Shown here: in pieces, positions 25,201 to 31,807 of the stretch
Position numbering within the stretch: the stretch's first letter is position 1
Layout of the letters: each line of letters opens with the position of its first letter
Origin: Pseudomonas brenneri
Lineage (GTDB): Bacteria > Pseudomonadota > Gammaproteobacteria > Pseudomonadales > Pseudomonadaceae
NCBI RefSeq assembly: GCF_007858285.1
Contig: NZ_VFIL01000003.1
Coordinates: 372,001 to 436,000 of the forward strand
DNA length: 64,000 nt
Direction: 5' to 3'
Made by a program: the position numbers and the translations under genes
The notes under the pieces: generated by a model
What the model saw: the letters and a program-made list of their open reading frames with translations, nothing else
Database searches by the model: none
Told to the model about the DNA's origin: nothing

Positions 25201-27051
25201 GAAACACCTTGCCGGTTGGCGGATCCAGCGACCGGTTCGGCGGCGCAATCCTCTGCGCTGGTGCGCAAAGTGAAGAAGATTTATCCGCTGCTCAGTGACG
25301 AGCAAGCGTTTGACCTTCTCCAGTCGGTGTCAGGTGTCGATGAGCTTTCCCGGGCCAAGGCCGTTGCTCGTATGGAGGATGACCTGGGTCATCTGCGGGC
25401 AATCCTCAAGCACTGGAAGAACAACGTTGGAGACCTGGAGACGCAACCGGGTTTCAGAGACATTCGGCAGAGCCGCCAGCAAGTGGCTGAGCGCATTGAA
25501 GCATGCTGGCGGCGCCAGGGTTTTGTACTTGATGAATTGCAGGTGCCCGTTTACGGTCTGACCCTGGACGGGATGCGTGTGGGCTCATTACCGAAACTGC
25601 CCCATGAAATTCGTTTTGATCATGTCCGGCAGTTGTCCCTCAAAAATATGCGCTTGGACGATGACGCTGCCTATTTCCTGAGGCACTTCAAGGGGCTTAG
25701 GCGCCTGGATCTGGACCGTAACAATCTGACCCGGCTACCGGAATATCTTTCCCGCATGCCTGAACTCGACAGTTTGTCGTTGCCTCACAACCAGCTTGCG
25801 CTGACCGAGTACACCCGAAAAAAACTGGCCGACATGACCACGTTGCGTCGGTTGGACATGAGCCACAACCCTGTTGAGGTGCACCTGGATGTCAGCAATA
25901 TGCACGATTTGCATACATTGTTATTACAGGACACGAGGATTGTCGACCTGCCTATAGGGCTCGGGCGCCTGGCCCATTTGGAACAGGTGGATCTGCGCAA
26001 TAACTGGATTACGGTGTTGCCCGACTGGGTATTCACCATAACGCGCGGTTTCAGCCAGGCGATCAACTTGGCTGGTAACCCATTGTCCGCCACAACGATG
26101 ACTGCACTGGTCCGCTACCGAGACGAGATGGGTATTGGTATGGGCCTTGTGGATGACGATCAATCACGCTTTACCGAGTTGAGCGCCCGGGCGGCCTGGT
26201 TGCCGGACGAGGTGTCTGCTCAAGATGCCAACAAACGCACCCTTTGGGCGAACCTGCGCGATGACCCTGACTCGGCGCCGCTGTTTATATTACTGGCCAA
26301 GTTATCCGATACCGCCGACAGCCTTTACGTCCGTGAGGATTTGAGCCGCAGGGTCTGGGACGTCTTGCAGTCGACCCACGACAGCGTCGAACTCCGCGAG
26401 CAGGTCTTTCAACTGGCGGCTCAGCCGCCAAACAGTTCGGATCAGGCTGCAGAGACCTTCAGTCAGATAGAAGTCCTCAAGACGGTCAAGAATGCGACTC
26501 GTCAGGCCGGTCGCGGGCAAGGAAACACGGATGTGCTATTGACCTTGGGGCGTGGTTTGTTTCGCCTCAGTGAGCTGGAAAAAATTGCGGCACGCTATGC
26601 CGTCGAGCACTCCTCCGAGTATCCCTTGGAGGTCAGCCTGGCCTACCGAGTCGGGTTGGCCAAGAGCCTTCAGTTGCCGGGACAACCCAAGCACATGCAG
26701 TATGCTTCATTGGCCGACTTGACCAGTAGCGCTTTGGAGAGGGCGCGCGGACAGGTCCTCAAGGCCGAGTTATCCCCCGCGTTCTTGTGTTTTATTGCAC
26801 AACTGTCTTTCTGGAAAGTCCATCTCAAACAGCAGTTTCCCCGTGAATTCGGATTGGTCACCGAACCGTTTGATGTGCAACAGCAGACGATCTTCGAGAA
26901 CGGTCAAAACCTCACCGACGGGGAGTACCGCAGGCAAATAGAAGCCCTGCGTTCTCCTCGCCAGCAGGCGATAAACGAAGTACTGGAGCGCCTGACCCAG
27001 CAGATGATGAAGCACCAGGATCTGGGTATCTGTCATGTGTCTGAGGGCTGA
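22207..27051 (+). CDS. Large LRR protein with degenerate NEL-type E3 ubiquitin ligase domain
   Basis: This 1614-residue protein has the layout of the large Pseudomonas NEL proteins. Residues 1-400 resemble the DUF6543 N-terminal domain. A hydrophobic stretch (about 400-445) could insert in membranes. A long middle region is unassigned. Leucine-rich repeats cover about 1130-1295 (LRRLDLDRNNLTRLPEYL and similar). A C-terminal NEL domain covers about 1310-1610, recognisable from REDLSRRVWDVL and GRGLFRLSELEKIA. NEL enzymes transfer ubiquitin through a Cys in a CxD motif; here the aligned position is Ser1410 in PPNSSDQ (codon AGT, one base from TGT). Secretion route and host target are unknown. 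AAAGGA supports the ATG at 22207. Confidence 0.82.
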   Translation: MQAQDDLTKTCTQLTQQQLQAALLEMTGDLAKADVLQKRLPGWMINAPKGLLEALEKDAERVEEARTAVDGRLRRLRSLDEFCSGHLKAYCQKKWQVTVDPKKDLFVYATYEYQKAVLPLEYERSLKLERQSLLHMALQNFSEEEARAGHYSEESGLQAGSAPYAAIAVSAHEFAKGCRELDLGRLYQQHIAEVFHLDIGETADGPYVNGAAVDIGWMKTLDVRIDAHIACMRGDITQDSYAMLCTLLDRNMTPAQAKDLLFQGRPVLWQGLNALDCCLWSVVVFSGRPIGDYPEEPCVVYMPNEPKRPFFEYPSLNDFKVYLDLKLEVSTYRTFFTGYLGEVDRLVFFSRFGEHRTLGVLAAKPITTSLALHFFATYVGKLQIDARTLAVPVVDVDEDVRKQRLLEYLDAGLTLLNLAGFVVPALGLLMTGVAVGQMLGEVYEGIEDWRRGDKVEALKQLGAVAESLTSMVLFAAGAKVVGKVLKRARQGIEGYFQELEAIRLDDGNLRLWRPDILPYAHDQHLVENRVADAEGIYKVGGHSYVKVNGFVHQVSFDPKLGQWRANPAVRQTAYRPAMLHNGEGAWRFSFERPETWEDEGYLFSRLEPASRHPVLDSRKLQLVKSIMDKPHRWGYHLAQECLPFPARFRDLYERFRLEHSIRDLIWLLERSVYLNAESAILQMHALPLLSGWPKGRYFEVLDAQGGVKARYPSTGFIDDVRQRLTITEKAVSEGKVFDVLLSRLDEQQKIGLLGEGITANQEHAVLARQLLEHLKADRKPLFEQLYQSYDGPVPQEWELLRKTYPQLPYRVMREVMAEASSVERESLRDKQRVPMGLAESVRYALEEQRLDRALAGFEQPELAGLDTQCLAVRMLPRVDGWDKSLRLELRQDSPQGDLLALGAIESASVRRVVVRSTAGFEPFDDNAVSRGDVQSGPDGFFETILGTLEDRQRATLKLPLEGTESGWRLRRMVADRAQSERDVAAEAFSTKAHEPLTVETPCRLADPATGSAAQSSALVRKVKKIYPLLSDEQAFDLLQSVSGVDELSRAKAVARMEDDLGHLRAILKHWKNNVGDLETQPGFRDIRQSRQQVAERIEACWRRQGFVLDELQVPVYGLTLDGMRVGSLPKLPHEIRFDHVRQLSLKNMRLDDDAAYFLRHFKGLRRLDLDRNNLTRLPEYLSRMPELDSLSLPHNQLALTEYTRKKLADMTTLRRLDMSHNPVEVHLDVSNMHDLHTLLLQDTRIVDLPIGLGRLAHLEQVDLRNNWITVLPDWVFTITRGFSQAINLAGNPLSATTMTALVRYRDEMGIGMGLVDDDQSRFTELSARAAWLPDEVSAQDANKRTLWANLRDDPDSAPLFILLAKLSDTADSLYVREDLSRRVWDVLQSTHDSVELREQVFQLAAQPPNSSDQAAETFSQIEVLKTVKNATRQAGRGQGNTDVLLTLGRGLFRLSELEKIAARYAVEHSSEYPLEVSLAYRVGLAKSLQLPGQPKHMQYASLADLTSSALERARGQVLKAELSPAFLCFIAQLSFWKVHLKQQFPREFGLVTEPFDVQQQTIFENGQNLTDGEYRRQIEALRSPRQQAINEVLERLTQQMMKHQDLGICHVSEG

Positions 27052-27153
27052 CCAACAAGCACGGCAATTGATCCACGGCAAGCCGTCTGGAATTGCTTGC
27101 CCGGCGTGCTGCCCAATCCGCTAGTCTTGATCCATCTTGGAAGGGAGTCGCCC

Positions 27154-28671
27154 ATGTTCGAATCCGCAGAAATTGGTCACGCCGTCGATAAGGACACTTA
27201 CGACGCTGAAGTCCCGGCGTTGCGTGAAGCCTTGCTGGAAGCACAGTTCGAGTTGCACCAGCAGGGACGCTTTCCGGTGATCGTGCTGATCAACGGCATC
27301 GAAGGGGCCGGCAAGGGCGAGACCGTCAAGCTGCTCAATGAATGGATGGACCCACGGCTGATCGAGGTGCGCACCTTCGACCAGCAGACCGACGAAGAAT
27401 TGGCCCGCCCACCGGCCTGGCGCTATTGGCGGCAATTGCCGGGCAAGGGGCGCATGGGGGTGTTCTTCGGCAATTGGTACAGCCAGATGTTGCAGGCGCG
27501 CGTCCATGGTCAGATCAAGGACGCCCGCCTGGACCAGGCCATCGCCGGGGCCGAGCGCCTGGAGCAGATGCTCTGCGATGAAGGGGCGCTGATCTTCAAG
27601 TTCTGGTTCCACCTCTCCAAGAAGCAAATGAAGGCGCGGCTCAAGTCCTTGCAGGATGATCCGCTGCACAGTTGGCGCATCAGCCCGCTGGACTGGCAGC
27701 AGTCCGAGACCTACGACAAGTTTGTGCATTTCGGCGAACGGGTCTTGCGTCGCACCAGTCGCGACTACGCACCCTGGCACGTGATCGAAGGCGTGGATGC
27801 CCATTACCGTGGCCTGACGGTGGGCAAGATTCTTCTGGAAGGTTTGCAAAATGCCCTGAAGCTGGCCAAGGTCAAGGCCAGCGGAATTCACCCTGCGCCA
27901 CTGCCGACTGCCGTCGATCAACGCAGCCTGCTCGATAGCCTGGACATGACCCAGCGCCTGGAGAAGGACGACTACGAGGAGCAGTTAATCACCGAACAGG
28001 CGCGGCTTTCCGGCTTGATGCGTGACAAGCGCATGCGCAAGCACGCGCTGGTCACCGTCTTTGAAGGTAACGATGCGGCGGGTAAGGGCGGGGCGATCCG
28101 TCGGGTGGCGGCGGCGCTGGATCCGCGCCAGTACCGCATCGTGCCGATTGCCGCGCCCACTGAAGACGAACGCGCCCAGCCGTACTTGTGGCGGTTCTGG
28201 CGGCAGATTCCGGCACGGGGCATGTTCACCGTGTTTGACCGCTCCTGGTATGGCCGCGTACTGGTGGAGCGGATCGAAGGCTTTTGCACCACGGCGGACT
28301 GGATGCGTGCTTACGCCGAAATCAACGATTTCGAGGAGCAACTGCGCGACGCCGGGGTGATCGTGGTCAAGTTCTGGCTGGCGATTGATAAGGACACCCA
28401 ACTGGAGCGTTTCCAGGCCCGGGAAGAGATCCCGTTCAAACGCTTCAAGATCACCGAAGACGACTGGCGCAACCGCGACAAGTGGGATGCCTACCGGGCG
28501 GCCGTGGGTGACATGGTGGACCGCACCAGCACCGAGATTGCGCCCTGGACGTTGGTTGAGGCCAACGACAAGCGCTGGGCGCGGGTCAAGGTGCTGCGCA
28601 CCATCAACCTGGCGTTGGAAGAGGCGTTTGCCAAGTCCGACAAGCACGACAAAAAGAAGAAGCACAAGTAG
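27154..28671 (+). CDS. pap: Polyphosphate:AMP phosphotransferase (PPK2, two-domain)
   Basis: PAP transfers phosphate from polyphosphate to AMP, making ADP. The 505-residue protein has two tandem PPK2 domains, each with its Walker A loop (GIEGAGKGE near residues 48-56; GNDAAGKGG near 305-313) and lid motifs (FFGNWYSQML; FDRSWYGRVLVERIEGF). This two-domain form is the PAP class. Only the second domain has the full DRSWY catalytic motif; the first has GNWY, as in other PAPs. GGAAGGGAG precedes the ATG at 27154. The C-terminus is a Lys-rich tail, and the TAG stop is part of a REP element. The thiolase gene follows, as I recall also in P. aeruginosa. Confidence 0.92.
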   Translation: MFESAEIGHAVDKDTYDAEVPALREALLEAQFELHQQGRFPVIVLINGIEGAGKGETVKLLNEWMDPRLIEVRTFDQQTDEELARPPAWRYWRQLPGKGRMGVFFGNWYSQMLQARVHGQIKDARLDQAIAGAERLEQMLCDEGALIFKFWFHLSKKQMKARLKSLQDDPLHSWRISPLDWQQSETYDKFVHFGERVLRRTSRDYAPWHVIEGVDAHYRGLTVGKILLEGLQNALKLAKVKASGIHPAPLPTAVDQRSLLDSLDMTQRLEKDDYEEQLITEQARLSGLMRDKRMRKHALVTVFEGNDAAGKGGAIRRVAAALDPRQYRIVPIAAPTEDERAQPYLWRFWRQIPARGMFTVFDRSWYGRVLVERIEGFCTTADWMRAYAEINDFEEQLRDAGVIVVKFWLAIDKDTQLERFQAREEIPFKRFKITEDDWRNRDKWDAYRAAVGDMVDRTSTEIAPWTLVEANDKRWARVKVLRTINLALEEAFAKSDKHDKKKKHK

Positions 28672-28781
28672 GAGCGAGCTTGCTCGCGAAAATCGTCAAC
28701 GATAACGCGGGCATCCTGAATGAACGCGCAGCCCTTGCGTCTTTCGTCGGAACGCCGCCCGGAGCCAAGCTCGCTCCTACA
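28668..28781. repeat. Composite ~114-bp REP element, copy 1
   Basis: The outer arms are GTAGGAGCGAGCTTGCTCGC on the left and GGAGCCAAGCTCGCTCCTAC on the right. The right half carries a distinctive TCGTCGGAACGCCGCCCGGA. The same element occurs at 42051-42167 in inverted orientation and aligns along its whole length. The first arm supplies the stop codon of pap. Confidence 0.88.
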
Positions 28782-28889
28782 GGGTTCGAGCCATGCTTTT
28801 GCATACGTCAGGTGAATGATCATCGCGATCACCCGGCGCTGGATCTATCCTCGATCTGTCTCCCAACAACGACAAGATTGAGGTAGTCC

Positions 28890-30074
28890 ATGCGTGAAGT
28901 AGTGATCGTCGACAGCGTGCGAACCGGCCTGGCCAAGTCCTTTCGCGGCAAGTTCAACCAGACCCGTCCCGATGACATGGCGGCGCATTGCGTGAACGCG
29001 TTGCTGAGCCGCAATGGTCTCGACCCGGCCAGCGTCGAGGATTGCATTGTCGGCGCCGGTTCCAACGAAGGTGCCCAGGGTTACAACATCGGTCGCAACG
29101 TGGCAGTGCTGTCGCGCCTGGGCACCGGTACCGCGGGCATGACCCTCAACCGTTTCTGCTCCTCAGGGCTACAGGCGATTGCCATTGCGGCGAACCAGAT
29201 CGCTTCCGGGTGCAGCGACATCATTGTCGCCGGCGGTGTCGAGTCCATCAGCCTGACCATGAAAAGCGTCAACACCGATAACCTGATCAACCCGCTGCTC
29301 AAGGAGCAGGTGCCGGGCATCTACTTCCCCATGGGCCAGACTGCCGAAATCGTCGCCCGGCGTTATAACGTCAGCCGTGAAGAGCAGGACCTGTACGCCC
29401 TGCAAAGCCAGCAGCGCACCGCCCAGGCCCAGGCCGACGGGCTGTTCGACGATGAAATCGTGGCCATGGCGGTCAAATACAAGGTTGAGGACAAGAACTC
29501 CGGTGAGGTGCAGATCCTTGACGGTGTGGTCGACCGTGATGATTGCAACCGTCCGGACACTACCCTGGCCAGCCTAAGTGGGCTCAAACCGGTGTTTGCC
29601 GAGGACGGCTCAGTGACGGCGGGCAACTCGTCGCAATTGTCTGATGGCGCGTCGATGACCCTGGTGATGAGCCTGGAAAAAGCCCTGGAGCTGGGTCTCA
29701 AGCCAAAGGCGTTTTTCCGCGGCTTTACCGTCGCCGGCTGCGAGCCGGACGAGATGGGCATCGGCCCAGTGTTCTCGGTACCCAAATTGCTCAAGGCCCG
29801 TGGACTGCAAGTGGCCGATATCGACCTGTGGGAACTCAACGAGGCATTTGCGTCCCAGTGCCTGTATGCGCGCAATCGCCTGGAGATCGACAATGCCAGG
29901 TACAACGTCAACGGCGGATCTATCTCGATTGGCCATCCGTTCGGCATGACCGGCTCGCGGCAGGTGGGGCATCTGGTGCGTGAGCTGCAACGGCGTAATT
30001 TGCGCTACGGTATCGTCACCATGTGCGTCGGCGGCGGGATGGGCGCCACCGGTTTATTCGAAGTCGTGCGCTAG
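28890..30074 (+). CDS. Thiolase family acetyl-CoA acetyltransferase
   Basis: The 394-residue thiolase has all catalytic motifs: C90 in NRFCSSGLQ (acyl-enzyme nucleophile), NEAFASQ, GHPFGMTGSRQ with the active His, and CVGGGMG with the second Cys. GHPFGMTG instead of the commoner GHPxGATG and the DNLINPLL insert place it in a Pseudomonas subgroup whose substrate is unclear; a beta-oxidation thiolase or a biosynthetic acetoacetyl-CoA thiolase are both possible. It stands alone. A GGGGGAG/CTCCCCC hairpin follows. Confidence 0.88.
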   Translation: MREVVIVDSVRTGLAKSFRGKFNQTRPDDMAAHCVNALLSRNGLDPASVEDCIVGAGSNEGAQGYNIGRNVAVLSRLGTGTAGMTLNRFCSSGLQAIAIAANQIASGCSDIIVAGGVESISLTMKSVNTDNLINPLLKEQVPGIYFPMGQTAEIVARRYNVSREEQDLYALQSQQRTAQAQADGLFDDEIVAMAVKYKVEDKNSGEVQILDGVVDRDDCNRPDTTLASLSGLKPVFAEDGSVTAGNSSQLSDGASMTLVMSLEKALELGLKPKAFFRGFTVAGCEPDEMGIGPVFSVPKLLKARGLQVADIDLWELNEAFASQCLYARNRLEIDNARYNVNGGSISIGHPFGMTGSRQVGHLVRELQRRNLRYGIVTMCVGGGMGATGLFEVVR

Positions 30075-30124
30075 TACATTGATAGTTTCCGCACTCCGGG
30101 TCGCTCGTATCCGGTGAAGATCCG

Positions 30125-30146
30125 AGGGGGAGTTTGCTCCCCCTTT
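30125..30146 (+). terminator. Terminator after the thiolase gene
   Basis: AGGGGGAG and CTCCCCCT form a compact stem with a TTTG loop, ending in TTT. It lies 50 bases after the thiolase stop and marks the left edge of the fimbrial island. Confidence 0.65.
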
Positions 30147-30655
30147 GCATACCTGCTGTTTAGCAATCATCAGATCTTTCAGATTCGACTTTTTGCTTGT
30201 CTCCAGTTGCAGTCGTGTTTCATAGAGGTCTTAGTCGCCTCTCGTGCTTAATGAATTAATTATTGAGTGGCTTCCCTCTTGTAAATGTTGTTATTTTTTA
30301 GTGTGTGTAATCTGCTTCTTACGGATATGTGTGGCTATGAATTATTCTCATTAAATCACGCGTAGTCCAATTCCTTCAGCTACTTCTAAAGTTTTGGCAA
30401 AGTGCCATAAATTTCCTATGTCTTTTGGTGTAAAAGAGCTACGACATTAAGCGAAAAGGGTGGCTTCCTTATTCTTGTGGTAAGTGGAAACTTACCTGGC
30501 ATTGGACAAGTTCTGACTTGCAATGCAAATAGTTGGAAAAGCCTGAAATAAAACAGTCGGCTAATGAGACTGGTTATGACCGCTTGTTTTATACGCCTTG
30601 CGCGCACCTGCGGTGGGGCTCCTTTAGTGACGTTTGTTTATGTGGGAATCTTTAA
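30147..30655. other. AT-rich leader region of the fimbrial cluster
   Basis: This ~510-base stretch has no gene that I can support and is clearly richer in A and T than the flanking genes, with runs such as TTAATGAATTAATTATT near 30250. It must include the promoter of the first pilin gene. I looked for a pair of long inverted repeats that could bound an invertible promoter and found none, and no recombinase gene is nearby. AT-rich leaders of this kind are often silenced by MvaT/H-NS-type proteins; that is inference here. Confidence 0.5.
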
Positions 30656-31177
30656 ATGAAAGCAAAAATCAAAGCTGCGCTGTTATCTATCGGGTTGTTG
30701 GCGGGTTCGATCTCCATGGCTAATGCAGCGGATGGAACCGTTACGTTCTTGGGGTCGGTCCACTCGGGTGCCTGCTCTATTAAGCCTGACTCGGTAGATC
30801 AAACAATTCACCTAGGGGCGATCGCAAAACATCAGTTGCAATCGGGAGGCAAGTCTGAAGCCCGTCGTGTGCTTATAGAGCTTGAAGGCTGCAGTTTGTC
30901 TGACCTCACTGATAACACTGTGACAACCACCTTCACTGGTGCGCCATCGAGCGCTGTGCCGGGTGCATTGGGTACTGTCGGTAGTGCTGGCGGCATTGGC
31001 ATCATGATGACCCATGCTAATGAACTCATTGAGTTGGGTGTCGCTACAGCCCCGCAGATCATTGGTGCTGGTGATAACACGCTGGAGTTCGGCGCCTATG
31101 TACAAGGTGCTGCTACGGATCCAATCATCCCCGGTGATTTCAGCGCGATCACCAACTTCACCTTGGCTTATCAGTAA
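30656..31177 (+). CDS. Major fimbrial subunit (type 1 pilin-like)
   Basis: The 173-residue protein has a signal peptide cleaved after ANA (about residue 24). The mature pilin has the two Cys that form the usual disulfide (GACSIKPDS and LEGCSLSD), the VDQTIHLG strand after the first Cys, and the C-terminal beta strand ending in Tyr as the penultimate residue (TLAYQ) used for donor-strand exchange with the chaperone. As the first gene of the cluster, with the longest leader, it is probably the main shaft subunit. Gly/Ala-rich loops in the second half are typical of FimA-like pilins. Confidence 0.88.
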   Translation: MKAKIKAALLSIGLLAGSISMANAADGTVTFLGSVHSGACSIKPDSVDQTIHLGAIAKHQLQSGGKSEARRVLIELEGCSLSDLTDNTVTTTFTGAPSSAVPGALGTVGSAGGIGIMMTHANELIELGVATAPQIIGAGDNTLEFGAYVQGAATDPIIPGDFSAITNFTLAYQ

Positions 31178-31227
31178 GTTTTCCCCCCGCCACTTAGTGT
31201 GGCGGGGGGAACTGGCGGGGGATAGAG

Positions 31228-31788
31228 GTGAAAACATTTATAAGTCTCGCGGTTGCCTCTTCATTGACGATATTCATCAGCCCTTGTGCTTTTGCACAGG
31301 CCGCTGCGCAAGGCGAAGGGATCGTCACGCTGGGGGGGGAAGTCGTTGATTCAGCCTGCGGGCTGGAACTGGTCTCTGTCGATCAAACCATCGAGATGCC
31401 TCCCGAGCCAATAGGCCGGATTGTGCGAAACGCAAGGGGAGAACCACACCCCTTCCAACTGCGTCTGGTCAATTGCTCATTGACTCGCCCAGACCCGTTG
31501 CGTCCTGGTGAAACCCTGCCTGACTGGCAGCACCTGCAAGTGACGTTTGACGGCCCTACTGATAGGGACGGGCGCTCCTTTGCGGTCTTTGGTGGCTCGC
31601 AGGGAGTTGCGCTGCACATTGTGGACTCTGCTGGCCAGGAGAGTGTTCCGGGTGAGCGAATGGCACCGGCGCCATTAGCTGAGGGTGACATGACGCTGCA
31701 CTACACCTTTCGCTTGGTGGGTAACGGATTGCCGATGGCCGTTGGAGCCCACAGTGCCGCTGTGCGGTTCAAGTTGGAATACTTCTGA
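31228..31788 (+). CDS. Fimbrial subunit
   Basis: This 186-residue pilin-like protein starts at GTG 31228; the signal peptide that follows (cleavage near AFA) supports this start. It has the pilin Cys pair (DSACGLELVSVDQTIEM and LVNCSLTRP), an insert rich in Pro and Asp after the second Cys, and the terminal strand ending in EYF. It differs from the first pilin and most resembles the subunit at 35179. Its place directly before the usher suggests a minor subunit or shaft terminator, as PapH is in the pap operon; this is inference. Confidence 0.83.
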   Translation: MKTFISLAVASSLTIFISPCAFAQAAAQGEGIVTLGGEVVDSACGLELVSVDQTIEMPPEPIGRIVRNARGEPHPFQLRLVNCSLTRPDPLRPGETLPDWQHLQVTFDGPTDRDGRSFAVFGGSQGVALHIVDSAGQESVPGERMAPAPLAEGDMTLHYTFRLVGNGLPMAVGAHSAAVRFKLEYF

Positions 31789-31807
31789 ATATTGATGGGC
31801 TGCTTTC

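Noticed and set aside
28680..28886. Small frame with the peptide FVGTPPGAKLAPT, also found opposite in 42051-42167
   Set aside because: The similarity comes from the repeated composite REP element; there is no ribosome-binding site or protein family.
30075..30655. Phase-variable invertible promoter before the pilin gene
   Set aside because: I found no pair of matching inverted repeats of useful length and no recombinase gene nearby.
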